Shown here: piece by piece, positions 41,596 to 48,366 of the stretch
Layout of the letters: the number at the start of each line of letters is the position of its first letter
How positions within the stretch are numbered: position 1 is the stretch's first letter
Assembly: GCA_964572685.1 (NCBI GenBank)
Contig: CAZNFJ010000011.1
Location: 1-48,366, forward strand
Source: UBA2653 sp964572685
Lineage (GTDB): Bacteria > Pseudomonadota > Gammaproteobacteria > Legionellales > Legionellaceae
Direction: 5' to 3'
Length of the DNA stretch: 48,366 nt
Notes under the pieces: generated by a model
The model's database searches: none
Told to the model about the DNA's origin: nothing
What the model saw: the letters and a program-made list of their open reading frames with translations, nothing else
Program-made: the position numbers and the translations under genes

Positions 41596-42567
41596 GTGTT
41601 TTTGTTGAATAAAAGGACGTTCCTGGGCTGTTTATTATGTCTACCTGTTTTTGCAGGGAGTATGGCCACTGTTTGTGAAGTATCAGATGTCACAACACCG
41701 TGTTTGCAGGATTCTTGGGGCATAGAGGCGCATGCTTTGCTATTGAATGCAAATACTAGCGCTATCGATATACCTCATCAAATTTATTCTTCATCGGGGC
41801 AAGCTGAATTCGGCACGAATCCCACCTGGCAATGGGGTTTCGAAGTTGGCGGGACTTATGTGTGGAATACGGGCAATGATTTTGTCTGGTCATGGTCAAA
41901 TTATCGAAATGAGGACATCAACAAAAACTTAACTCATCCAGTGGCATTGGGAACGATTGTTCAACAAAATGTATCGTCTATGACGATTGATAAAGTAATA
42001 AATGATGCGATTTTAGATACGGCGAATTTTAATACGACCTATGAATGGGACCAAATTAATTTTGAATTTGGACAACCCATGGATTTACCCTTACGGGTTA
42101 AAATACGCCCCCATGCAGGCGTACAAATTTCAAGAATTGCAAATTATTTGAATACGCGTTTTGGCACTACCGATTCACAAGAAAACTCTTTGTTTACAAC
42201 CAGAACTTCAACCATGTTTAATGGTATGGGGCCTAGAAGTGGCTTAGAGCTTCGTTGGGAAAGTGATTGGGGGTTATCTGTTTATGGGCGTGGTAATTTG
42301 GGATTGATGTATGGACCTGCCAAAAACAATGAGTATGTTGTTGATGTTTTAGCTAATGCAACGACCATTTATAACTCGTCATTAACAAGAGTTGTGCCTA
42401 CTCTTGATAGTCAGTTAGGAGCAGAGTGCCAATTTGATATTGCGCAAGGACTGGTTAGTCTCGATGTGGGTTGGCAATGGAATAGTTACCAAGGAGCCCT
42501 TATGGAAACAGCTTTTAATATTCAGGGATTGTTTTTTGGATTGAAATGGCTCGGTACCTTGGCTTGA
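41596..42567 (+). CDS. Second Legionella MOMP-family porin (tandem paralogue)
   Basis: A 323-residue paralogue of the preceding porin. It shares the N-terminal pattern AGSMATVCEVSDVTTPCLQDSWGIEAHALLL, a central YEWDQINFEFGQPM block (compare WDQVNMEFGQHV upstream) and the ending FNIQGLFFGLKWLGTL. The start is GTG behind GGAG. It lies 24 bases after the terminator of the first porin, leaving little room for its own promoter, so expression may depend on read-through. It is probably a lower-expressed or alternative porin. Confidence 0.88.
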   Translation: MFLLNKRTFLGCLLCLPVFAGSMATVCEVSDVTTPCLQDSWGIEAHALLLNANTSAIDIPHQIYSSSGQAEFGTNPTWQWGFEVGGTYVWNTGNDFVWSWSNYRNEDINKNLTHPVALGTIVQQNVSSMTIDKVINDAILDTANFNTTYEWDQINFEFGQPMDLPLRVKIRPHAGVQISRIANYLNTRFGTTDSQENSLFTTRTSTMFNGMGPRSGLELRWESDWGLSVYGRGNLGLMYGPAKNNEYVVDVLANATTIYNSSLTRVVPTLDSQLGAECQFDIAQGLVSLDVGWQWNSYQGALMETAFNIQGLFFGLKWLGTLA

Positions 42568-42583
42568 TTTTCCCGGTTTATCT

Positions 42584-42598
42584 GCCCCTTTGAGGGGC
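42584..42598 (+). other. Short GC-rich hairpin after the second porin
   Basis: A 6-bp stem GCCCCT / AGGGGC with a 3-base loop, 17 bases after the stop. No T-tract follows, so it is a weak terminator candidate at best. Confidence 0.35.
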
Positions 42599-42622
42599 GA
42601 TGGAATAAAACTCAGAAACCTT

Positions 42623-42651
42623 TTGTTTTTTAATGTAACTATCGTTATAAT
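42623..42651 (+). promoter_or_regulatory. Candidate promoter of the LbtU-like gene
   Basis: TTGTTT (42623-42628), a 17-base spacer and a perfect TATAAT (42646-42651), 33 bases before the ATG. I see no convincing Fur box. Confidence 0.55.
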
Positions 42652-42684
42652 GCAGCAAAAAAAGAAGTCTAATTGGTGTTGTTT

Positions 42685-44289
42685 ATGAAGCGCTATGTTG
42701 CGATAAGTTCATTTTTATGTTCATTATATGTTGTTCCTCTCTATGCTCAGTCGGATGATTTGTCAAAAGAAGTCTCAGCACTTCGTACGCAAACGGAGCA
42801 GTTACAAAAACAGATTAAAATTCTGCAAACTCAAATATTGACGGTTCAACAAAAACCGCTGGTGAGCGCGCCCATTGTTCAAGCACCAGTTAAAAAAAGA
42901 CCTTTGGTTGCAGGCAGTGTTCATCCTCGCAAAGCTAAATTTAAAATTGATTCTACGGTTCATGATTCTCAAGTCATTGTTCGTTCCATGGATATTGATC
43001 CCGAGTCTGTTGATTTTTATCCGACGGCGTTAGTTGCTGATGGTCGTGTATTGACTTATATTGCGGGAACCCCCGTTGTCTCTTCTCCATATTTGGGTTC
43101 ACGTCCAGCTTTTGACGGCTCAGACTATTTGGTGAATATTTCTAGTATTAATCGTGATATTCGTCTCATGCAGCAGCGTAGAAATTTATATCGTGCTTAT
43201 GAAAAAGTAGGTTATTCAGCACCTAATATGCCAATTATCATGCTCAGTGGTAAAGCAGAACCCATGGGTTACTTTGGTCGAACGGAAAATAATAATTATG
43301 TCGGTGATTGGACTTTTGCATCCAGTGAGCTTGATGTGGCTGCATTTTTAAATGATAAAGTCGAAGCTTATATGGGGATTGCTTATAATCAAGCACCTCC
43401 CCCAGGTGGTGGACCCCGCGTTAATAATTCCTTATTTGGTTTAAATATGGGCTTTATCAATATTGGTGATTTGGATGAAACCCCATTTTATCTGACTGCC
43501 GGACAGCTTTATGCCCCGTTTGCTCGTTATTCAACAGCGATGGTAAGTGCGCCTTTAACCATGGTTTTTTCAAGAGTCCGAACTCGTCCTATTATTTTTG
43601 GCTATAAGTCACAATCCGATTCGGGACCCTTTGCAGCGGCTTATGCATATCGTACTGATACGACTCTGGGTAATCATGCTGCTGGCGGGTTGAACTGGGG
43701 ATATATCGTGAATGCCCATGATTTTATCGGTGAATTTGGTCTGAGTTATATTTCGTCAGTTGATGATGCGTCAGGTATGCAATACACTGGTCCTACACAA
43801 ATTGGAACCTTTGCCGGTTTTGCTTCATTGAATAACGGAAACGAAAGTGTAGCCAAGGTGCCCACCGGTGGCACGCATTTGACCATTAGCTTTGACCGCT
43901 ACAACTTGACGGCTGAATGGGTCACGAACTTATCACCATTTAGACCGCAAGATTTAAGTTACAATGGCGAGGGAGCTCAAGGAAGTGCTGGTCAGTTGGA
44001 AGCCGGTGTGACTTTTATGACATTTCAAAGACCTTCGGGTTTGTCCGTAGGTTATCAGTGGACAGATGAATTATTGGCATTAAATCTCCCTCGACAACGT
44101 ATCATAGGTACTTATAACATTTCTATTTGGAAGGATACCGTTGAAAGTATTGAATACCGTCATGATATCGATTATGGTGGTAGTACTTTTGCCAATGGTG
44201 CAGCACCGACCGGTTCAGTTAATAATAATACCGTTGGCACGGGCGCAGGTTATGATATGATTTCTTTACAAATCGGTGTATATTTTTAG
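42685..44289 (+). CDS. LbtU-family siderophore porin
   Basis: A 534-residue outer-membrane protein. A signal peptide (MKRYVAISSFLCSLYVVPLYA) is followed by a coiled coil (about 24-57, SKEVSALRTQTEQLQKQIKIL), a basic linker and a large beta-barrel ending in GYDMISLQIGVYF with C-terminal phenylalanine. This matches the LbtU family, the Legionella receptor for legiobactin that works without TonB. Some relatives carry other cargo, so siderophore import is inferred from family. The ATG at 42685 has no strong ribosome binding site; in-frame GTG/TTG codons lie just upstream. It may be iron regulated, but the sequence does not show it. Confidence 0.85.
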   Translation: MKRYVAISSFLCSLYVVPLYAQSDDLSKEVSALRTQTEQLQKQIKILQTQILTVQQKPLVSAPIVQAPVKKRPLVAGSVHPRKAKFKIDSTVHDSQVIVRSMDIDPESVDFYPTALVADGRVLTYIAGTPVVSSPYLGSRPAFDGSDYLVNISSINRDIRLMQQRRNLYRAYEKVGYSAPNMPIIMLSGKAEPMGYFGRTENNNYVGDWTFASSELDVAAFLNDKVEAYMGIAYNQAPPPGGGPRVNNSLFGLNMGFINIGDLDETPFYLTAGQLYAPFARYSTAMVSAPLTMVFSRVRTRPIIFGYKSQSDSGPFAAAYAYRTDTTLGNHAAGGLNWGYIVNAHDFIGEFGLSYISSVDDASGMQYTGPTQIGTFAGFASLNNGNESVAKVPTGGTHLTISFDRYNLTAEWVTNLSPFRPQDLSYNGEGAQGSAGQLEAGVTFMTFQRPSGLSVGYQWTDELLALNLPRQRIIGTYNISIWKDTVESIEYRHDIDYGGSTFANGAAPTGSVNNNTVGTGAGYDMISLQIGVYF

Positions 44290-44315
44290 AAAGTATTCTA
44301 AAAGGAGAGAAAAAG

Positions 44316-44882
44316 ATGTCCTTAAAATCAGATCGTTGGATAACCGATATGGCCCTGACACATGGCATGATAGAACCCTTTGAGGGGCGCCAGGTTCGCC
44401 ATCAACAAGAAGAACGGATTATATCCTATGGTGTTTCTAGTTATGGGTATGATGTGCGGTGCGCCAATGAATTCAAAATTTTCACCAATATCAATTCAAG
44501 TATTGTGGACCCCAAAGCTTTTGATGAAAATAGCTTTGTGAGCATTGAATCCAATGTTTGTGTTATTCCTCCTAATTCTTTTGCTTTGGCAAGAACCATT
44601 GAGTATTTTCGTATCCCACGTAATGTCTTAACTATTTGTTTGGGAAAATCAACTTATGCTCGTTGTGGTATCATCGTTAACGTGACGCCATTAGAGCCTG
44701 AATGGGAAGGTCATGTAACTTTAGAGTTTTCTAATACTACCAATTTGCCTGCTAAAATTTATGCCAACGAAGGCGTGGCTCAAATGATCTTTCTTGAAGC
44801 GATGGACCCTTGTGAAGTATCTTATAAAGATCGCAACGGCAAGTATCAAGGGCAAGTTGGCGTCACACTTCCTCGAACTTAA
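44316..44882 (+). CDS. dcd: dCTP deaminase
   Basis: A 188-residue trimeric enzyme that deaminates dCTP to dUTP, feeding dTMP synthesis. Family motifs include VSSYGYDVRC near residue 45, GKSTYARCGIIVNVTPLEPEWEGHVTLEFSN and the YANEGVAQMIFLE end. AGGAGAG precedes the ATG. It overlaps ihfB by 4 bases tail to tail. No dut gene is near. Confidence 0.97.
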   Translation: MSLKSDRWITDMALTHGMIEPFEGRQVRHQQEERIISYGVSSYGYDVRCANEFKIFTNINSSIVDPKAFDENSFVSIESNVCVIPPNSFALARTIEYFRIPRNVLTICLGKSTYARCGIIVNVTPLEPEWEGHVTLEFSNTTNLPAKIYANEGVAQMIFLEAMDPCEVSYKDRNGKYQGQVGVTLPRT

Positions 44883-45190
44883 TCATCTGTGAGAATAGGG
44901 TATTGATGTTTGCTATCATCGATGCCCTGTTTCATCGTTTTTCCTGGTTTAAAATGTGGCATGTATTTTTCTTGCGTCTTAGAACGTTTGCCTGTTTTAG
45001 GGTTAAATGATTCGCGTGGTGGGCGGTGGTGTAATGCAAAGCTCCCAAAACCTCTAATTTCAATTCGTTGTCCAGAGGTGAGTGTATTTGTCAAAATTTG
45101 AATAATAAGCTTGGTGGCTTCTTGAATTCTTTTTTCAGGGAGGTGGTTGAGTTCTTGAGCTAATATTTCATCCAATTGTGATTTGATCAT
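44879..45190 (-). CDS. ihfB: Integration host factor subunit beta
   Basis: A 103-residue DNA-bending protein of the HU/IHF family. IhfB-specific features are MIKSQLDEILAQ, RIEIRGFGSFALHHRPPRESFNPKTGKR and KYMPHFKPGKTMKQGID. It pairs with IhfA (not in this window) to bend DNA sharply at specific sites. The C-terminal tail after the canonical end is about 10 residues longer than in E. coli and overlaps the dcd stop. Confidence 0.94.
   Translation of the reverse strand: MIKSQLDEILAQELNHLPEKRIQEATKLIIQILTNTLTSGQRIEIRGFGSFALHHRPPRESFNPKTGKRSKTQEKYMPHFKPGKTMKQGIDDSKHQYPILTDD
44897..44928. terminator. Hairpin inside the 3' end of ihfB
   Basis: A 12-bp stem, AGGGTATTGATG (44897-44908) with CATCGATGCCCT (44917-44928), two G-U wobbles as plus-strand RNA, and an 8-base loop. 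It lies in the last codons of ihfB, 15 bases past the dcd stop. A T-rich stretch (GTTTCATCGTTTTT) follows on the plus strand only. Confidence 0.5.
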
Positions 45191-45272
45191 TTGATTTTAA
45201 GCTTGCTAAAAGTCCTTAATCTCCAGTATAGACATCTACAAAAAATATTCAATGACTTTTCGAAATTTTGTT

Positions 45273-45905
45273 TTATACATCTGAAAAATTTTTTCGTCGA
45301 TGAATATAGGCCGGTACAACTCCCCAGGAGCACTGTACTTGAGTGGTTTGGATATCAAAATGTTCTTTGGGTAAAGGTTTTGAGCAAGTGATAATAGTCG
45401 AGGCGGGATGTGCGATGAGTTTTTCACATAGCTCATGCCAACTGTGCGCAACAAAACTTGCTACATTAATAAATAAGATATTAGCATCCGACCAGCTAGC
45501 ATCCATGACATTTTGATGCTGGAATTCGATATTGGTTTTTAGTGTACATAATGATTTTTTGTGTTCTGCAACGAGATGTAAGCTTTGTAATGTTTCAATG
45601 CCATAGGCTTTTTTAAATTGATACGTTTTAGCGGCAGCAATGACGGTTTTACCAACTCCTGAGCCTAAATCATAAAATACATCTAGTGATGAGGGTTTAA
45701 CCAAAGAGAGTAAGGCTAAAAAACTTTCCAAGTCAATTTCGCCATAAGTGAGACTTAAATTGGGATATCTTTGTTTTTCAAGGCGTGATAATTCAAAACC
45801 ATCAATGTCAGCATAAAGTTGTTGTATGCATTTAAGATTTTGAGGAATTTGATAATTTTTTCGCCACATCATGCGTTGATATTTTGCTTTGAGATGTTTA
45901 ATCAT
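45273..45905 (-). CDS. DOT1-like SAM-dependent methyltransferase
   Basis: A 210-residue class I methyltransferase with the motif series of the histone methyltransferase DOT1: TYGEI (53-57, the D1-type loop), FYDLGSGVGKTVIAAA (motif I, about 77-91), AYGIE (motif II, 100-104), D135 after the third strand, LFINVASF (144-151, in place of the NNFAF motif) and IITCSKPL (171-178). Human DOT1L has matching segments in the same order. The protein is far shorter than eukaryotic DOT1 and lacks its long extensions. Its ATG overlaps the CBS-type gene by 8 bases. A host histone target, a bacterial protein or a small molecule are all possible. Confidence 0.8.
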   Translation of the reverse strand: MIKHLKAKYQRMMWRKNYQIPQNLKCIQQLYADIDGFELSRLEKQRYPNLSLTYGEIDLESFLALLSLVKPSSLDVFYDLGSGVGKTVIAAAKTYQFKKAYGIETLQSLHLVAEHKKSLCTLKTNIEFQHQNVMDASWSDANILFINVASFVAHSWHELCEKLIAHPASTIITCSKPLPKEHFDIQTTQVQCSWGVVPAYIHRRKNFSDV

Positions 45906-46857
45906 GATCTAAAAATCCTTGTGCTATCATCCATTCATCTTGTGCAAATTTGGATAAATAATTTCGAATAGAGTCTGGTAGAATCACCAAACATTTTTCA
46001 CCTGAATTTAAGTTACTTGCAGCTTCCAAAGCGGCGCATGTAGCGGCGCCACAAGACCCACCTACCAGAAGCCCTTCCTCTTTGATTAAGCGTCGAGACA
46101 TTAAGAAAGATTCCTTGTCTCGAGTTTTGATGTATCGATCAATGAGACTATTATCCAGTACATCGGGGATAAAATCATAACCAATGCCTTCTACCAAATA
46201 GGGTACTACATCGCAACCACCAGCTAGAATTGAACCTACAGGATCAGCTCCTATAATCTTAATATGAGGGATAGCCTCTTTGAGATGTTTGGCAACGCCG
46301 GATATGGTTCCTCCGGTTCCTACGCCCATGACCACCATATGTAAATCCTGCCCAAAATCATTCAAAATTTCTTGGGCGGTGGTTCGATAATGAATATCTG
46401 GATTCATGGGATTGTGATATTGATCCAAAATATAAGAATGAGGGATTTGTTTTTGTAAGTCTTTCGCAAGCGAAATATGACTATCGGGATCATCCCAGGC
46501 TGCCTCTGTTCTTGTTCTATAAATAGTTGCACCTAAGCGTTCGAGGACCACTTGTTTTTCCATACTCATTTTAGCGGGCATGGTGATGATCACTTGGTAC
46601 CCTTTGACTGCACCTGCCAAAGCAATACCAATACCTGTGTTTCCAGAGGTAGGCTCAATCAAGACATCACCAGGTTGAATGATGCCACGGCGCTCAGCAT
46701 CTTCGACCATGGCATATCCAATTCGGTCTTTAATCGAACCACCAGGATTCATGAATTCACATTTGGCATAAAGTAAGCAAGAGAGCTTGTTACCGATACG
46801 ATGAAGTTTTACAACTGGGGTTTTCCCAATAGTTTGTAAAATGTTGTCGTAGATCAT
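45898..46857 (-). CDS. Cystathionine beta-synthase-type PLP enzyme (short form)
   Basis: A 319-residue fold-type II PLP enzyme of the cysteine synthase/CBS family. The PLP lysine is K43 in NPGGSIKDRIG, the phosphate loop is PTSGNTGIGIALAG and EGIGYDFIPDVLD is a hallmark of cystathionine beta-synthase rather than CysK/CysM. The C-terminal tandem CBS regulatory domains of the eukaryotic enzyme are absent. It may condense serine and homocysteine (reverse transsulfuration) or make cysteine and H2S. It is the first gene of a two-gene unit with the DOT1-like methyltransferase. Confidence 0.85.
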   Translation of the reverse strand: MIYDNILQTIGKTPVVKLHRIGNKLSCLLYAKCEFMNPGGSIKDRIGYAMVEDAERRGIIQPGDVLIEPTSGNTGIGIALAGAVKGYQVIITMPAKMSMEKQVVLERLGATIYRTRTEAAWDDPDSHISLAKDLQKQIPHSYILDQYHNPMNPDIHYRTTAQEILNDFGQDLHMVVMGVGTGGTISGVAKHLKEAIPHIKIIGADPVGSILAGGCDVVPYLVEGIGYDFIPDVLDNSLIDRYIKTRDKESFLMSRRLIKEEGLLVGGSCGAATCAALEAASNLNSGEKCLVILPDSIRNYLSKFAQDEWMIAQGFLDHD

Positions 46858-46886
46858 GATGGCTCTTTTTGCGGTGGTATAGTTTT

Positions 46887-46915
46887 AGTATAAGACCTTT
46901 TTTTAATTTTTGAAA
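46887..46915 (-). promoter_or_regulatory. Candidate CBS-DOT1 operon promoter
   Basis: On the minus strand TTTCAA (46915-46910), a 17-base spacer and TATACT (46892-46887), 29 bases before the ATG. The -35 box is weak. Confidence 0.45.
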
Positions 46916-46925
46916 TGCACTAGAT

Positions 46926-46954
46926 TTGACTTCATATCATAGGGTTTTTATACT
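46926..46954 (+). promoter_or_regulatory. Strong candidate rpiA promoter
   Basis: TTGACT (46926-46931), a 17-base spacer and TATACT (46949-46954), 26 bases before the rpiA ATG. It is back to back with the CBS promoter. Confidence 0.65.
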
Positions 46955-46980
46955 GGATTTTTGATTTTCAAGGTATGTTC

Positions 46981-47646
46981 ATGTATTTACAAGATGATTT
47001 AAAAAAGATGGTGGCGCAAAAAGCTCTGGATTATATTGAAGATGATATGGTGATTGGTGTGGGTAGTGGCTCTACAGTGGCTTTTTTTATTGAAGAGCTG
47101 GCCAAAATCAAACATCGATTGGATGCTTGTGTAGCGAGTTCTAATGATACTGCTGCTCGTTTAAAGGCCAAAGGCATCCCTGTGATTGATATGAATGTGG
47201 CCCCACAAATTGCCTTATATATTGATGGTGCTGATGAAATCAACCCTCGTGGTGAAATGAAAAAAGGAGGGGGTGGCGCGCTCATGCGTGAAAAGATATT
47301 AGCGACCTATGCTAAAAAATTTCTATGTTTGGTCGATGAGTCTAAATATGTTCAATACTGGGGTGATTTTCCGGTAGCTGTAGAAGTGATTCCTATGGCA
47401 AGAAGTGCCGTTGCCCGAGAGCTGATGAAATTACATGGCAGCCCTGCTTATCGAGAGGGATTTGTCACGGATAATGGCAATATTATTCTGGATGTCTATC
47501 AATTGGAATTACTTAAACCTTTTCAACTTGAACAACAGCTCAATCAAATTGTAGGTGTTGTTGAAAATGGGATATTTGCGGCTTGTAAGGCTACGGAGGT
47601 CTTGATGGCAACTCAAGAGGGCGTTAAGGTTTGGCGTCCGATTTAA
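46981..47646 (+). CDS. rpiA: Ribose-5-phosphate isomerase A
   Basis: A 221-residue isomerase of the pentose phosphate pathway that interconverts ribose-5-phosphate and ribulose-5-phosphate. Motifs are IGVGSGSTVAFFIE near residue 25, SSNDTAARLKAKGI, YIDGADEINPRGEMKKGGGGA with catalytic residues, and the C-terminal VGVVENGIFA. The ATG at 46981 has AAGG 7 bases upstream; the ATG at 46975 is too close to it. Confidence 0.97.
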   Translation: MYLQDDLKKMVAQKALDYIEDDMVIGVGSGSTVAFFIEELAKIKHRLDACVASSNDTAARLKAKGIPVIDMNVAPQIALYIDGADEINPRGEMKKGGGGALMREKILATYAKKFLCLVDESKYVQYWGDFPVAVEVIPMARSAVARELMKLHGSPAYREGFVTDNGNIILDVYQLELLKPFQLEQQLNQIVGVVENGIFAACKATEVLMATQEGVKVWRPI

Positions 47647-47706
47647 GTCTAAAAGGTCTTTTTTTATTATAATGAAGACATGAGTTATTACTGTAATTGT
47701 TGAATC

Positions 47707-48351
47707 ATGTTTGGTATGAAGGACATATCTCAAGTTCAGTTAATTGGTTGTTTGAATAGACGCTTAAAGAACGAGGACTTGTATGCCTTGTATTCTGAGG
47801 GTATCTGTAATGGTTTGGTATTTTTAGCCATTGAGTACTTTCTTTTAAATAAAAAAGATGAATTTTTTAAAGATTTATATCACATCATCCAATTGGATGA
47901 TGTGAGTTCTTTCTATCTTATGCTGACGAGGTTATTAATTCTTTTTATTCCCAAGCAATTTTCCTTAGATTTGACACAATTTGACGCTTATCAATTACTT
48001 AATCCAAAGCCTATATGTCACTTTAGATTTGGGATGGTGATGACCAAAAAAAATTGGGTGAAGTTTTTTAATCAGATTCATCTGCGTGAAAATGAGGTTA
48101 TGCGTATTGCATCTATCAACCATGTGGTGATGATAACCAAAAAAGACAATCAATATTATCTTTATGATCCAAATAATTCTGCAGGAGAAATTCAGTATTC
48201 CAATGCTTTCGGTGTCGTCAGTGGTTTAAGTTGGTCTTTTGACTCTTATCCCTTATTAACCAATAAATTAGCCATGACTGTGCATATATTTATTCCTGCT
48301 CATGAACCTGAGATCTCAAAGATCCCCTCATTTTTAAAGATAAAAAATTAA
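47707..48351 (+). CDS. Putative YopT/C58-like cysteine protease, possible effector
   Basis: A 214-residue protein without signal peptide or membrane segment. It has C34 in SEGICNGLVFLAIEYF, H139 in INHVVMITKKDN and D154 in YYLYDPN. A nucleophile in a G-x-C-x-G-L helix start, a buried HxxM-type histidine strand and an Asp in a YDPN turn about 15 residues later are the C58 (YopT-like) arrangement. The rest has no family I recognise, and the match is by motif only. No strong ribosome binding site is seen; ATG at 47716 is an alternative. A TATAAT (47668-47673) may serve as its -10 box. C58 relatives are virulence factors acting in host cells, so an effector role is possible. Confidence 0.62.
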   Translation: MFGMKDISQVQLIGCLNRRLKNEDLYALYSEGICNGLVFLAIEYFLLNKKDEFFKDLYHIIQLDDVSSFYLMLTRLLILFIPKQFSLDLTQFDAYQLLNPKPICHFRFGMVMTKKNWVKFFNQIHLRENEVMRIASINHVVMITKKDNQYYLYDPNNSAGEIQYSNAFGVVSGLSWSFDSYPLLTNKLAMTVHIFIPAHEPEISKIPSFLKIKN

Positions 48352-48366
48352 TGTAAGCTATTGATT

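Noticed and set aside
42568..42684. Fur box before the LbtU-like gene
   Set aside because: TAACTATCGTTA is a short imperfect inverted repeat and does not match the known 19-base Fur consensus well enough.
42586..44389. A 14-base identical repeat (CCCTTTGAGGGGCG) after the second porin and inside dcd
   Set aside because: Only two copies; one is a coding sequence. Chance or weak, without further copies.
45191..45391. Short plus-strand open frame opposite the DOT1-like gene
   Set aside because: It has no ribosome binding site, and most of it is opposite a well-supported coding sequence.
1..48366. CRISPR arrays, insertion sequences, prophage or integrative elements
   Set aside because: No spaced direct repeats, transposase, integrase or attachment-site duplication was seen on either strand.

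Overview
The window comes from a low-GC gammaproteobacterium and the gene content points to the order Legionellales (Legionella/Coxiella/Berkiella/Aquicella-type bacteria). The evidence is two tandem porins of the Legionella major outer membrane protein family, an LbtU-type siderophore porin, gammaproteobacterial housekeeping genes (atp operon, parC, zapA, ubiH, rnr-rlmB, ihfB) and several proteins of eukaryote-like or effector-like character. I cannot fix the genus from sequence alone. No tRNA, rRNA, CRISPR array, insertion sequence or prophage is visible; this is a chromosomal core region with accessory genes set into it.

Layout. 1-1 kb: psd (minus strand). 1.1-7.9 kb: a plus-strand operon of a small cold-shock-domain protein, a MoxR ATPase, a DUF58 protein, a DUF4381 protein, two von Willebrand A membrane proteins (BatA/BatB-like), a TPR protein (BatC-like) and BatD. 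7.9-10.3 kb: a GIN-domain exported protein, a convergent alpha/beta hydrolase and a seven-helix membrane protein. 10.4-12.2 kb: argS. 12.2-19.2 kb: the complete F1Fo ATP synthase operon atpIBEFHAGDC, with a strong promoter at its head and an intrinsic terminator at its end. 19.3-26.2 kb: parC, convergent zapA, then a UPF0149 gene, pepP, ubiH and a second ubiquinone-type hydroxylase. 26.2-28.1 kb: a secreted papain-like protease and a nucleoside phosphorylase. 28.1-31.1 kb: a minus-strand triad (retropepsin-like protease, inactive transglutaminase with membrane helices, ATP-grasp ligase). 31.4-34.8 kb: an orphan multi-pass membrane protein, a DUF4254 protein and a small secreted protein. 34.9-40.1 kb: rnr-rlmB, sodB, grxD-peroxiredoxin and rnt. 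40.5-44.3 kb: outer-membrane proteins. 44.3-48.4 kb: dcd, ihfB, a DOT1-like methyltransferase overlapping a cystathionine beta-synthase-type enzyme, rpiA and a YopT/C58-like putative cysteine protease.

How the genes work together. The MoxR/Bat operon is a typical chaperone-plus-membrane-complex cassette for envelope stress. The atp operon makes ATP from the proton gradient fed by a ubiquinone pool that ubiH and its neighbour help to make. grxD, the peroxiredoxin and sodB form an oxidative-defence cluster. The porins and LbtU-like protein form an outer-membrane block. The CBS-type enzyme and DOT1-like methyltransferase are translationally overlapped and may be linked through S-adenosylhomocysteine/homocysteine.

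The most interesting signals are: (1) long hairpins at or inside the 3' coding ends in six of the seven tail-to-tail gene junctions, mostly without U-tracts; (2) a compact bacterial protein carrying the full motif series of the histone methyltransferase DOT1; (3) a last gene with a Cys-His-Asp arrangement like YopT; and (4) an orphan 754-residue multi-pass protein with a Ser/Arg-rich tail. Items 2-4 are candidates for host-directed functions, but this is inference.
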